This document shows positions 30,875 to 42,287 of a DNA stretch of 64,000 nt, piece after piece; the first letter of the stretch is position 1; every line of letters starts with the position of its first letter. The stretch spans positions 92,150,349-92,214,348 of the forward strand of contig CM046443.1 in assembly GCA_025506515.1 (NCBI GenBank). Direction: 5' to 3'. Below the pieces are notes generated by a model. The model was not told the DNA's origin. It did not search any database and saw only the letters and a list, made by a program, of their open reading frames with translations. A program made the translations under genes and the position numbers. The DNA is from Flaveria trinervia. Lineage: Eukaryota > Streptophyta > Magnoliopsida > Asterales > Asteraceae.

Positions 30875-33383
30875 TGTAACATCTCGTAATTCCGTTAATT
30901 AAAAGTTAATTTTGTTAGTTCTTATAAGGGTCATTTATGTCATTTATGAAACTTTGAGGGCTTGTTATGCATGTTGAGTTAAATTGGGAGTTAATAAATT
31001 AATTTGCTTAACATTGATAATAATGATAATAATATTGTTATAATAATATAACTAAAATAATAAGTATAATAATAATAATAATCATAATAACAATGGAAAT
31101 AATAATAAATAATAATAACTATAATATTAGTGATATTATAATGATACTAATTTTTATAAAAGTTTAGAAATTAACAAATTAGTTTGAAGTTAACTTAAAC
31201 TAAGTTCAGGTGGTATTTATGTTATTTTGAAACTTGAATTAAAAGTCTTCTTACATAAAATAACAAAAACTAAAAAGTTGAGGAACCAATTATGAAATTA
31301 ATGAAACCCAAACCGCCCCCTTTTCTTTTCCACGGTTTTCCGGCCGCCGGCCGGCCTAGCCGGTGCGACGCCGGTGAGTGACCAAAACCAGTCAAAACGA
31401 CCGGTAACTCGCGATTAAATGGTGCCAAACGATTCGATTAAGTGTCTCGAACTTGAATATGCCATTTAATTGACTTCACAAGCCGATTACAAACCTCAAA
31501 CGATCGAATAACCAGTGACTTAAACCTCGCAACCGTTCGGGCATTAAACCTAATAATACTTCAATTAAAGGAACCTAATCAATCATCTAATGACACTTAA
31601 CTGTTTACAACTCTCAATCGCACCTGAAACACACTAGAATTCCACCTCCAATTCCTTCTTTTCCGCGACCTGCAACCCTACCAAATCTAATCTCCGAACG
31701 AATTGAACCAAAATCGACATAGGGCTTTGCATCGAGGGCATCACACGAAGCTATCCACAAATTAATGAATTATCATCAACGTTTGCCATTGGAATCGGTT
31801 CTCGTATAGCCGCAACTGTTGTTCGAGTGTTCATTGTCAATTCGATATCAATCGGGTAAGTTAGTTATATCAACGAACTCGGTTTTGTGAGGGGAACAAA
31901 AGCCCTAAACTTATTGGGTTCACCATGTCGTTTTGATCTTCGATTTGGAATTACACGATTCTAGGGTTCTTATGTGATTTGGGGGTTTTTGTTAACTTGG
32001 AATTTATAAATTAAAACGCGTGATCTAATGCGGCCGAGAGCCTTGGTTTAATGGTTTCATGTCCACATTTCAACTTAGAGGTCCCGGTTCGAACCCGGCG
32101 ACCTCCAACATTTTTTTTAGAATGTTTTGCAATTTTTAATATATTAAAAAATTATAACAATTATAAAAAAAATCATGTTTAAAACTTCGTGTATTTTAAA
32201 CCATGTAGTTATTTTTCTGTAATTTATTTATATTTTATTTAAAATTCTAAAGTGAATGTTATAGTTAATATATATTCTATAAAATTCAGACTTAAAATAC
32301 TAGTTTATTATTTCAACCATTGTTTATTTAAGTTATTGTTTAAATCGTGCTCATTTTATTTAATTATAAAACCTTATTTAAACTTTATAAATATTATAAA
32401 ATTATTATAAATGTTATTTTATTTTATATCTTTATATAAAATATAAGTATATTGTTTTCATGAAATATAATTGTTTTTTTCATTTGTTAAATATAATTGA
32501 TAAAACCCCAAACATCAAATTTACCTAGTCCATGTTAATTCATTACACTTATTGTAAAACTTTAACCTTGTGATCATATATATTTAGGTGTCTTGTGACG
32601 ATACGACTTTGGAACGACGCTTATTATTAATCTTATTAATCTCCCTAAAATACTTATTGAACATGTGAGTTTTCTTTGCCCTTTTTTATATTTTCACACT
32701 AATTTGGGTGAAACATGATACTTATTCTCATACACTTATAAACGTTTAAACTTGTAAGCACTTGCAATTCATATTTTGTCATGGTTATTTGTTTTTTGTA
32801 AGTGTTTATATGAGATACATATTTTTGTTTGCAATCATTAATTATTGCTAGCCTAGTGACGTCTTAGATCTTTGGGCCTGACAAGCCTATTTGGTGCTAA
32901 AGCCGAGGTATTGCCAGCTCCTGATGACGTATGCCTGTTCATCATGGGAACCAAATACACTTAGCCAATCTTTTATACTTGTAATCAAGTCGAGGTTTGG
33001 TTGTAACGATATGTGTTCTATAACCTTACTTACTTATGACCTATGACATGAATTGCTACTTGTAATCCGTATCATATTATGTATGAAAACCTTGGAAACT
33101 CACCAACTATTTTTAGTTGACCTTTTATTTTTATCATGTTTCTGGAAATCCCCAAGTTTAAAGTGGACTTTTGAAGCTTGCACTAAAACTACGACTTGGA
33201 CCTAGTTTAATAAATAAAATGTTTATGTAATGATTGGAACTTATTTCATGTTTGAGACTTATGTTTGTTATGCCTTTGAAACTTATAATGTTAATATTTA
33301 CATTTAAATATAGCGTTATGTGGTTGTGAACAATCTTAACCCTCACATCTCGATGTTTCCGCCGTCAAGGTTAGGGTGTGATA
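30875..33383 (+). repeat. 5' LTR of G2
   Basis: 2,509 bp from TGTAACATCTCG to GGTGTGATA (the expected terminal CA is mutated to TA). It contains an AAT-type microsatellite at about 31015-31145 and the tRNA-like segment at 32030-32106. Many AT-rich runs, no ORF. Confidence 0.92.
32030..32106 (+). ncRNA. tRNA-like segment in G2 5' LTR
   Basis: The perfect B box GGTTCGAACCC is at 32086-32096, with an A-box-like GAGCCTTGGTTTAATGGTT upstream. The same segment is at 39896-39974 in the 3' LTR and, more diverged, at 12578-12650. It is a tRNA-derived or tRNA-like internal pol III promoter candidate. Confidence 0.5.
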
Positions 33384-33386
33384 GAT

Positions 33387-33399
33387 TGGTATCAGAGCC
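33387..33399 (+). promoter_or_regulatory. Primer binding site of G2
   Basis: TGGTATCAGAGCC, 3 nt after the 5' LTR. The leader 33400-34077 has no ORF. Confidence 0.93.
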
Positions 33400-34077
33400 C
33401 ATAACTATAGAGATTTAGGTTATTGGAAATGGTGACCAAGACTATAGCTTATGCATGAACCTCATAGAATAATATTTATATTCTTGGAAATATATATATA
33501 TTGTTTACATGTTACATAATGCTATACCATACTTATGTGCAACTTGATGCCTTAGTATAGGTTTGCCTTGTAATTGTTTAAACTTTGTTACTTGTCTCCC
33601 TAAACTTACCTTTGGCTCCTTGACTCTTCCCGACAAATGAAACTTCTTAATCTTATTCTCGTAAACACGTGGAAACTTATGCTTATGCTTATGATTGGAT
33701 CTTTAGACGTTATGTCTAATCTATATAAATCTCATTAAGGTTTTGATTTCATAAACCTAAGAAATTTGTGTGACACATAGACACCTGTATTCTGGATTTC
33801 ATGGCAAAAGGCTCTCGGGCTAAGGCAAGCATATCGCATAAATCCTACGGGACTAGTTATGCTTACCTGGGGATTTCTGGGATGAATGATAAACTATGGT
33901 CAACATACACAAATTCCTAAGGCGAATGGCAACTTACCTTGACGTGTCAACATTTCAAATGGTAATGCGTTACCAAATGGAACCATTCCATGTGCCTTAC
34001 AACTCTTGTCTTATCCTTGTTGAATATTAATCCTTGTTATTCTTTTCCTCATATCTAACTCATTTTGCATATTCAAC

Positions 34078-35294
34078 ATGTCTCATCATCATGGAAAGCG
34101 TGGAAGTTCCGATCGTAAGCTAGCCGCCATGATTGCCCGACAAATGGTGCGGTCATCCCGACCATGGTTCCGAACTCAATAGCACTTAATGACCACTCTA
34201 GCAACAATGGTCATGGGGAGAATAGTGCTAACCAAGGGCGCAACAACCAAACTTGCACTTTCAAGTACTTTAGCTCTTGTAAACCCACTAGTTTTAGTGG
34301 CATGAAAGGAGCCACTGGTCTTCTTAAGTGGTTTGAGAGCATGGAGAACACTTTTGTCAACTGTGAGTGTCCCGAGGCACTCAAAGTTCGTTATGCCACT
34401 AGCATGCTCCAACAAAGGGCTCTCACCTAGTGGAATAGCGAGAAGAGAAATCGTGGGGCCGATGCTATTCTGGCACTTACTTGGGAAGAGTTCAAGAACA
34501 TCGCCATCGTGAAGATCTGCCCGAGAAGGGAGTTACAAAAGTTAGAAGAGGAATTCTGGAATTTGAAGCAAAACGATGGTGATCATTTGGCCTACTCAAC
34601 TAGGCATCATGAGTTGAGTATATTGCTGTCTCACATGGTCGACACTGTCCCTCGCAACATCGAGAAGTTCATGAAGGGTGTACCACCCAAAATTCAAGAT
34701 GTTGTGGTGGGTAGCCGACCCACAACTTTAGAAGAAGCCATTACTATCACCGCTCAACTCACTAAGAACCATATACGAGCGGGCACCATGTCTGTGAAGG
34801 GTGCAAAGAAGGTAGAGAAGACGGCTACCAAGGCTGTTAAGGAGACCAAAGCTCAACCATCTTACAAAAACAACAATAAGCACAAGTTCACACCGGCGCG
34901 TACCTATGCTGTGGCTGCAGCCAAACAACCCCAAAGACAACTTGTACCTGCGGCTGCACCTGTGGCACAAGTGCCTGGGGCTAGGGCCTATGCTGGTCCT
35001 CAGCCGATGTGCAACACCTGTAGGTATCATCATCTGGGGAATCAACCATGTTGTATCTGCACCTTATGCGGTAAATATGGTCATTTGGTGGCGACTTGCC
35101 ACCGTGCACCTAACAATGCCGTCGTGGTCACAAACCGTGTTTGCTACAACTGTGGGGAACCTGGCCATTTCCGTCCACAATGCCCTTGTCTTGTGGGTAA
35201 TGTTCCACAAGCCCGAGGACGTGCTTTCAACATCAATGCTAACCAAGCACAAGCAAACAACGATGTGGTGAATGGTATGTTAACTCACCTTTAA
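34078..35294 (+). pseudogene. G2 gag
   Basis: ATG 34078 opens a short frame (MSHHHHGKRGSSDRKLAAMI) broken at about 34177. The core continues at 34164-34430 (SFSGMKGATGLLKWFESMEN) and, after a stop, at 34509-35274: MKICPRRELQKLEEEFWNLK, LSHMVDTVPRNIEKFMKGVP, then a basic Ala/Lys-rich linker. Two cysteine clusters follow, CICTLCGKYGHLVATCH and the CCHC knuckle CYNCGEPGHFRPQC. After the knuckle it runs to 35274, where an 81-nt GT...AG interruption begins. Gag would bind and package RNA. Confidence 0.9.
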
Positions 35295-35355
35295 CTTTTG
35301 TGATCCGATTCTTTTCATACATTACCTGTATCGTTAAATACCTTAAAATGAACAG
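35275..35355 (+). other. Candidate 81-nt intron between gag and protease of G2
   Basis: The donor is G|GTATGT at 35275 and the acceptor AACAG|GT at 35355. Removing it joins VVNG to MFLINKTYAYVLFDSG in frame, the normal gag-protease junction. Unspliced, the frame ends in TAA at 35292-35294. The flanks share an 8-bp direct repeat GGTATGTT (35274-35281, 35355-35362). The homologous G1 junction (about 19605-19630) has no such insert. Confidence 0.55.
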
Positions 35356-35861
35356 GTATGTTTCTTATTAATAAAACTTATGCCTATGTCCTATTTGATT
35401 CTGGAGCCGATAAGAGTTTTGTTTTGTTAGAGTTTGAACCCATACTTGCTAAGCCACATACGAAACTAGAAAGACCTCTTACCGTTGAAGTTGCCGATGG
35501 AGAACCAATCACCGTTGACGTCATTATTCGTGATTGCATCTTAAGTCTTGACACGCATGATTTTCTTATCGATCTTATTCCTATGAAACTTGGAAGCTTG
35601 GACGTCATCATTGGTATGGATTGGTTAGCCAAACACCATGCCGAGATCATTTGTTTTGAGAAGTGCATCCGTATACTGTTACCTTCTGGAGATACTTTGA
35701 AGGTGTTCGGTGAAAAATCTTCCAAAGGACTTAAACTCATGTCTTGCACTCAAGCCCAAAAATGCTTAAGCAAGAAGTATATGGCTTTCTTGGCTTACGT
35801 GGTCAACACGAAAGTCAAAGGGAAAGAACTTAAGGATGTCCCTATCACGAGACTTTCCTGA
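35356..35861 (+). pseudogene. G2 aspartic protease
   Basis: YVLFDSGADKSFV holds the catalytic DSG. LTVEVADGEPITVDVIIRDC and GSLDVIIGMDWLAKHHAEII are the following retropepsin blocks. The frame stays open to 35861, where it shifts into the RT linker (SGLPPVREVEFKIDLI). The protease would cut the Gag-Pol polyprotein. Confidence 0.9.
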
Positions 35862-37180
35862 AGTATTTCCCTGACCTTAGTGGTTTACCTCCCGTGCGTG
35901 AAGTTGAGTTTAAAATTGACTTGATACTAGGAGCAAACCCCGTGGCTAAGTCACCATATCGACTTGCACCATCTGAAATGCAAGAAACTCTAGTCAACTT
36001 CAAGAGCTATCCGAGAAGGGCTTCATCCGTCCTAGTTCTTCGCCTTAGGGTGCACCTGTTCTTTTCGTGAAGAAGAAAGATGGATCGTTTCGTATGTGCA
36101 TCGATTATCGTGAGCTTAACAAGCTTACCATCAAGAATCGTTATCCTCTTCCTCGCATCGATGACTTGTTTGATCAACTTCAAGGAGCTGCCATATTCTC
36201 GAAGATTGATCTACGTTCTGGATATCATCAATTACGAGTTCATGATGATGACATCCCAAAGACCGCGTTTCGTACTCGTTATGGGCACTATGAGTTTATG
36301 GTGATGCCTTTTGGTTTAACCAATGCTCCTGCTGTCTTCATGGATCTTATTAACCGAGTATGCAAGCCTTATATAGACAAGTTTGTGATCGTCTTCATTG
36401 ATGACATACTTATCTACTCCAAATCCAACACCGATCATGAACTGCATTTGAGATTGGTTCTCGATTTGTGAAGAAAGAGCAATTGTACGCGAAGTTCTCG
36501 AAGTGTGACTTCTGGCTTGAGGAAGTTCAATTTCTAGGACACGTGGTGAATAGCCAAGGAATTCACGTTGATCCTGCAAAGGTGGAAGCTGTGAAAAATT
36601 GGTGTGTTCCTACAACTCCTACCGAAGTTCGCTCTTTTCTTGGTCTTGCTGGTTATTATCGGCGATTCATTGCCAACTTCTCAAGCATCGCAAAGCCGCT
36701 CACTTCTTTGACACAAAAGAATAAACTATTCGAGTGGGGTTCCGAGCAAGAAGAAGCTTTTGAAGCGTTAAAGCACAAGTTGTGCAATGCTCCTATCTTG
36801 ACCCTACCCGATGGAAATGACGACTTCACCGTGTATTGTGATGCATCTAAACAAGGCCTTGGTTGCGTTCTCATGCAACGAGGGAAGGTCATAGCTTATG
36901 CATCAAGACAATTGAAGGTTCACGAGGTGAATTACACAACACACGATCTCGAGCTTGGTGTTGTTGTCTTTGCTTTGAAGATTTGGAGACACTACTGTAT
37001 GGTACGCAATGTATAGTCTACACCGATCACAAAAGCCTTCAACACATTTTCAATCAAAAAGATCTCAATATGAGACAACGTCGTTAGTTGGAGTTGATTA
37101 GTCATTACGATTGTGACATTCGTTACCATCCTGGTAAAGCAAATGTTGTAGCTGATGCACTAAGCCGAAAGATTCACAAC
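35862..37180 (+). pseudogene. G2 reverse transcriptase-RNase H
   Basis: RT: KKKDGSFRMCIDYRELNKLT, RYPLPRIDDLFDQLQGA, KIDLRSGYHQLRV, and the catalytic FIDDILIYS at 36394-36420. A frameshift at about 36465 leads to YAKFSKCDFWLEEVQFLGHV, GLAGYYRRFIANFS and the RNase H with DFTVYCDASKQGLGCVLMQR (first Asp region). YTDHKSLQHIFNQKDLNMRQ and YHPGKANVVADALSRK follow in another frame. The active-site residues are kept but frames are broken at about 36020, 36465, 37015 and 37085. Confidence 0.92.
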
Positions 37181-37326
37181 AAGATGATCTCATTCCAAGA
37201 AATTTGCGTTTGACATCAATGGTTTGACACTTTGGGTGAGTTTGATACTAAGATCCGACTAGATGTCAACGAGACCACCGTACTGCTACAAAAATTAAGA
37301 ATAGATATGACATCGAGTATAGTATC

Positions 37327-38690
37327 TTGGAGGCTCAACAAGTGGTGCAACAAGAAGGAAGAATGAAGGATGAGCTGGAGCCTAATCTTTTAATCCGATT
37401 GGAAACAAAACCCAATGGTTTGATATACTTCGCAAATCGAATCTGGATTCCAAATCGTGATAATCTGCGTACCTTTATCATGAACGAAGCTCATCAAACT
37501 CGTTATTCTATTCATCCTTGTTCCGATAAGATGTACATGGACCTACGTGGTCAATATTGGTGGCCTGGAATGAAAAAATATATAGCGACTTATGTAGCTA
37601 AGTGCCTCACGTGTACGAAGGTTAAAGCCGAACATCAACGTCCGAGTGGATTACTTGAGTAACCCGAGATCCCTATGTGGAAGTGGGAACACATATCCAT
37701 GGACTTCATAACTAAGCTACCCCAAACCTCTCAAGAACATGATAGCATATGGGTGATCGTTGACCGATTGACCAAATCGGCACATTTTATACCTATACGT
37801 GACACTTATAAGACATCAAGATTAGCTCGTATATACGTTGATGAGATTGTAAGTCGTCATGGGGTACCTCTACACATCATATCCGACCGAGACGCTCGTT
37901 TCACTTTGCATTTTTGGTCGTCTATGCAAGAACTCTGGGTACTCAGTTGGACCTAAGCACGGCTTACCATCCTCAAACTGATGGTCAAACGAGCGCGAAC
38001 GATCCAAACCTTGGAGGATTTGTTACTCCTTTGTGTTCTTGACTTTGGTGGTGATTGGGATACGCATCTACCGCTCGTGGAATTTTCATATAACAATAGT
38101 TATCACTCGAGTATCAAGATGGCACCGTTCAAAGCACTTTATGGTCGTAATAAATGTCGTTCACCTATCTGTTGGACCGACATTGGTGAAAACTTCATCA
38201 CTGGTCCTGAACTTATACAAGAGACGACCGATAAAGTTTCCATCATCCGCAAGAACCTTGAAGTGGCGAGAAGTCGTCAAAAGAGCTATGCTGATAAGCA
38301 ATGTAAGCCATTAGAATTTCAAATTGGGGATATGGTTCTTCTAAAGGTCTAACCGTGGAAAGATGTTACCCGCTTTGGAAAGAAGGGCAAGCTGGCTCCA
38401 AGATTTGTAGGACCTTTCAAAATCCTGAAAAGGATTGGGAAAGTGGCTTACAAACTGGAACTACCTTTCGACCTTAGTGGAGTTCATCCTGTGTTCCACG
38501 TCTCAATTTGAGAAAGTGCTTGGCTGACCAAAGTCTGCATGTTCCGTTGGAAGACATTCAGATTGACGAGCATATGAAGAAGAAGTACCCGCATTTGTTC
38601 CGTTGGGAGAATAAGCGTGGCGCTGAATTACTTGGGAGCGTGAAGAACATATGAAGAAGAAGTACCCGCATTTGTTTGTATAGTTTCGTT
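37327..38690 (+). pseudogene. G2 integrase and C-terminal domain
   Basis: The zinc finger is at 37490-37640: HQTRYSIHPCSDKMYMDLRG, KCLTCTKVKAEH. The core is at 37675-37956: WKWEHISMDFITKLPQ (first Asp), GVPLHIISDRDARFTLHFW (second Asp). The catalytic Glu region near 37980 is out of frame. C-terminal: GKLAPRFVGPFKILKRIGKV and LSGVHPVFHV at about 38380-38510. At 38571-38599 and 38648-38676 the same 29-bp segment (HMKKKYPHLF) occurs twice, 77 bp apart, so the tail is locally rearranged. Confidence 0.9.
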
Positions 38691-38721
38691 TCTCTTAATT
38701 TCGGGACGAAATTCTTTTAAG

Positions 38722-38731
38722 TTGGGGAGAC
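38722..38731 (+). promoter_or_regulatory. PPT of G2
   Basis: The purine tract TTGGGGAGAC abuts the 3' LTR start TGTAACATCTCG. GAGA can pair with TCTC across the boundary. Confidence 0.8.
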
Positions 38732-40291
38732 TGTAACATCTCGTAATTCCGTTAATTAAAAGCTAATTTTGTTAGTTCTTATAAGGGCTATTTATGTCAT
38801 TTATGAAACTTTGAGGGCTTGTTATACATATTGAGTTAAATTGAGAGTTAATAAATTAATTTGCTTAACATTGATAATAATGATAATAATATTGTTATAA
38901 TAATAATAATAACTAAAATAATAAGTATAATAATAATAATAATCATAATAACAATGGAAATAATAATAATAATAATAACTATAATATTAGTGATATTAAT
39001 AATGATACTAATTTTTATAAAAGTTTAGAAATTAACAAATTAGTTTGAAGTTAAACTTAAACTAAGTTCAGGTGGTATTTATGTTATTTTGAAACTTGAA
39101 TTAAAAGTCTTCTTACATAAAATAACAAAAACTGAAAAGTTGAGGAACCAATTATGAAATAATGAAACCCAAACCGCCCCCTTTTTTTTCCACGGTTTTC
39201 CGGCCGTCGGCCGGCCTAGCCGGTGCGACGCCGGTGAGTGACCAAAACCAGTCAAAACGACCGGTAACTCGCGATAAATGGTGCCAAACGATTCGATTAA
39301 GTGTCTCGAACTTGAATATGCCATTTAATTGACTTCACAAGCCGATTACAAACCTCAAACGATCGAATAACCAGTGACTTAAACCTCGCAACCGTTCGGG
39401 CATTAAACCTTAATAATACTTCAATTAAAGGAACCTAATCAATCATCTAATGACACTTAACCGTTTACAACTCTCAATCGCACCTGAAACACACAAGAAT
39501 TCCACCTCCAATTCCCTTCTTTTCCGCGGCCTGCAACCCTACCAAAATCTAATCTCCGAACGAATTGAACCAAAATCGACATAGGGCTTCGCATCGAGGG
39601 CACCACACGAAGCTATCCACAAAATTAGTTGAATTATCATCAATGTTTGCCATCGGAATCGATTCTCGTATAGCCGCGACTGTTGTTCGAATGTTCATTG
39701 TCAATTCGATATCAATCGGGTAAGTTAGTTATATCAACGAACTCGGTTTTGTGAGGGGAACAAAAGCCCCAATCTTAATTGGGTTCACCATGTCGTTTTG
39801 ATCTTTGATTTGGAATTACACGATTCTAGGGTTCTTATGTGATTTGGGGGGTTTTTGTTAACTTGAAATTTATAAATTAAAACGCGTGTTCTAATGCGGC
39901 CGAGAGCCTTGGTTTAATGGTTCCATGTCCACATTTCAACTTAGAGGTCCCGGGTTCGAACCCGGCGACCCTCAACATTTTTTTTAGAATGTTTTGCAAT
40001 TTTTTTAATATACAAAAGATTCTAAAAATTATAAAAAATCATGTTTATAAACTTCGTGTATTTTAAACCATGTAGTTATTTTTCTGCAATTTATTTATAT
40101 TTTATTTAAAATTCTAAAGTGAATGTTATAGTTATATATATTCTATAAAATTTAGACTTAAAATACTAGTTTATTATTTCACCATTGTTGTTATTTAAGT
40201 TATTGTTAAATTGTGCTCATTTTATTTAATTATAAAACCTTATTTAAACATTATAAATATTACAAAATTATTATAAATGTTATTCTTATTT
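38732..40291 (+). repeat. 3' LTR of G2 (truncated)
   Basis: It matches the first ~1.55 kb of the 5' LTR. Matching sequence stops at 40291, where a G1-type LTR (TGTAAGGCC) begins. It includes the AAT microsatellite at about 38870-39005. Confidence 0.92.
39896..39974 (+). ncRNA. tRNA-like segment in G2 3' LTR
   Basis: B box GGTTCGAACCC at 39953-39963 within the palindrome CCGGGTTCGAACCCGG. The 5' LTR copy lacks one G of this palindrome. A-box-like sequence is upstream. Confidence 0.5.
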
Positions 40292-41166
40292 TGTAAGGCC
40301 CCGTTCCCGGGACGCTTACAGCTGGTAATTCATAGCACATTAAACATATAATTTGTATTTAATCATCAAAACATTGCAGCGTAAACATAAAACAAATGGC
40401 ATTGCATTTCGTGGTAAAAATTTTTGCAAAATAATGCATCGTTTGTCGGTTACAAAATTTATTGTTGTATTACATCACAGAAGCTTTAAATAAAGGATGC
40501 CATCCAAAAGAGCTGAGCAGCTGCCTCGTGCCATCCTCAGCAACCTTACCTGCCAACTGGAAAATGCATAAAAGTCAGCGTTGCTGAGCGAGTTCTAGTT
40601 TTATAACAAAACATACTTTTCTATCATAAAACCATCCTTTATTTTAAAACCATATTATACTTTACATTCGTTCGTGATCATTCATCGTACGTACATACAG
40701 ATAATAACATTATTCATCATTCTTTCGTTCATACTTTCATTCATTCATCATTACTTCTAGTGACATGTACATTACCCCGAACATTGTGCACGAAGTGGGT
40801 AACTGGGCCTGAGGTCTCTCATAGACCTCGAACATTATGCATGAAGCCGACTCCAGTACCTAGGGCAAGTACATTCACCATTCATCTTTTCTCTTTCATT
40901 CTGGATCAATGCCATAAGCTACGGTGCCTTGGCAACAGGTTGGGCACCCGGTATAAGGTCAATTTGGAACTCGATCTCACAGTCATGTGGGACTCCTGAT
41001 AAGTCTTCTGGGAATACGTCTGGAAAGTCACACACAACAGGTACATAGGATAGTTGTGGTGTTGGCGCATCCACATCCTTTACATAGGCCAAGTAGGCAG
41101 TACATCCACGCCTCACACACTTTCCCGCCACCGCCATTGAGATCACCTTCGGAATCGTAGTCACCC
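40292..41166 (-). mobile_element. Gypsy fragment G3, related to G1, internally deleted
   Basis: Plus-strand TGTAAGGCCCCGTTCCCGG at 40292 is a G1-type LTR start. CTCGTGCCATCCTCA and GTTCTAGTTTT blocks match the G1 LTR, though it is clearly diverged. After about 600 bp, near 40905, it jumps to a protease-RT linker frame. The rest of the 3' LTR, integrase, RNase H and most of RT are missing. It is cut at 41166 by SIRE copy B. Confidence 0.8.
40919..41164 (-). pseudogene. G3 protease C-terminus and RT linker
   Basis: It reads MTTIPKVISMAVAGKCVRRG, YVKDVDAPTPQLSYVPVVCD and FPDVFPEDLSGVPHDCEIEF, then QIDLIPGAQPVAKAP. This is the segment between the protease and RT of this Gypsy group, exactly the part missing in G1. 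The 5' portion is cut by SIRE copy B. Confidence 0.88.
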
Positions 41167-42069
41167 TGATAGGATCTCAGCATCTAGTTTGATCGATTCA
41201 AATGATTTCAGCAGCGGAATAGAGTACCAACTAGCACAATTCGAGCAAGAATACCAAAGATATTGCAACGAACAGAATTATTTATAGAGAGAGAAAGTTT
41301 CTGCAAAAAGAATATTTCATTCAATCACACGCTTTCGTGGTGGCAAATTGTCACACATACAATCAGGTCAATCATCCCTTATATAGGAATGTCGTGCTGG
41401 AACATTCCTTATATAGGAGATGTGACGTCTGCTGATGTCACTTGATAGTGACATCTAACAGATTATTTAAACAACTGAAACACAACTACTGAAGATGTCA
41501 AAACAGCTGACATCTTCTTACAAAAATACTAAGTGTTATCAGTTACTACAACTACTGAAAAGAAACTACTGAAACTACAACGACCGAAGAACAAGCTCTT
41601 CAGTCGTTTTACAAAACTACTGAAAGTAAAAACATAAAACTACTGATATCACAACTACTGAAGAAGTACTCTTCAGCTATTGTGACAAACTGCTGAAACT
41701 TCAGCACTTGGTCTTCAGACTTGAACTTTAGACGTTTCATCAGCTGATGACTTCAGTAGATGTTATCAGCTGATGTCTTCAGTCTTTGTCTTCAGACTTT
41801 GTACATCAGTTGTTGATCTTTAGCACTTGTGGACTCTTCAGCTGTTGTACTTCAGTACTTTGGTCTTCAGCTTCAGCACTTGTGTTCTTCAACTGTTTGA
41901 GCTTCAGCACTTGTGTTCTTCAGCTGTTGAAGTCTTCAGTACTTGATCTTCAGCTGTTGAAGTCTTCAGCACTTTTCGAACTGCTGATGAAGCCTTCAGC
42001 AGTTGTTGTGATATCATGTGGGACTTAGAGGTTTTCTAATCTTGGCTCATTGGTTCTTTTGGTCCAACA
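41167..42069 (-). repeat. 3' LTR of SIRE copy B
   Basis: About 903 bp from TGATAGGATCTCAG to CCAACA. It has two minus-strand TATATAAGG boxes 30 bp apart (41377-41385 and 41407-41415). Just upstream in sense is a palindrome GATGTCAC-ttgata-GTGACATC (41434-41455) with a nearby TGACGTC. The CTTCAG/CAGCTGTTG repeat region is at about 41700-42010. Confidence 0.9.
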
Positions 42070-42104
42070 AACTCCCCCTGAACCAATGCAGCCAAAACCT
42101 CTAA
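42025..42104 (-). promoter_or_regulatory. PPT with boundary stem, copy B
   Basis: Arms TTAGAGGTTTT (42025-42035) and AAAACCTCTAA (42094-42104), inner CATTGGTTC (42048-42056) and GAACCAATG (42080-42088). The PPT (sense CAGGGGGAGTT) lies in the loop. Confidence 0.75.
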
Positions 42105-42228
42105 TTTATTTATTTTCCCACTTATTGTTGGCAGAATGGTTGGTCTTTTTCCTTCTTGATCAGTTGAGAAGATGACCCATATAAGCACTAGCCTGGGAAT
42201 GAGTCTTTGATGATTTGGTTGGCAATGT

Positions 42229-42282
42229 ATGGATGGGAGCTCTGTATTGGGGAATTGGACACTGAGCTGCTCCCCCATCCAT
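42229..42282 (-). ncRNA. 54-nt conserved stem-loop, copy B
   Basis: Outer arms ATGGATGGG (42229-42237) and CCCATCCAT (42274-42282). Inner arms AGCTC (42238-42242) and GAGCT (42264-42268). Loop contains TTGGGGAATTGGACAC. It starts 5 nt past the aORF stop (42288-42290). Confidence 0.72.
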
Positions 42283-42287
42283 GAGAC

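Larger units (their letters stand above)
30875..40291 (+). mobile_element. Ty3/Gypsy chromovirus-like element G2 (3' LTR truncated)
   Basis: Plus strand: 5' LTR 30875-33383, PBS, gag, protease, RT, RNase H, integrase, PPT, 3' LTR 38732-40291. The 3' LTR is cut by G3. The two LTRs are close to identical over the shared part apart from small indels, suggesting a fairly recent insertion. It interrupts the Tnt1-like Copia element at 30874. Confidence 0.93.

Noticed and set aside
34728..35749. Minus-strand ORFs of 105 and 121 codons opposite G2 gag and protease
   Set aside because: Shadows of the recognised plus-strand gag and protease.
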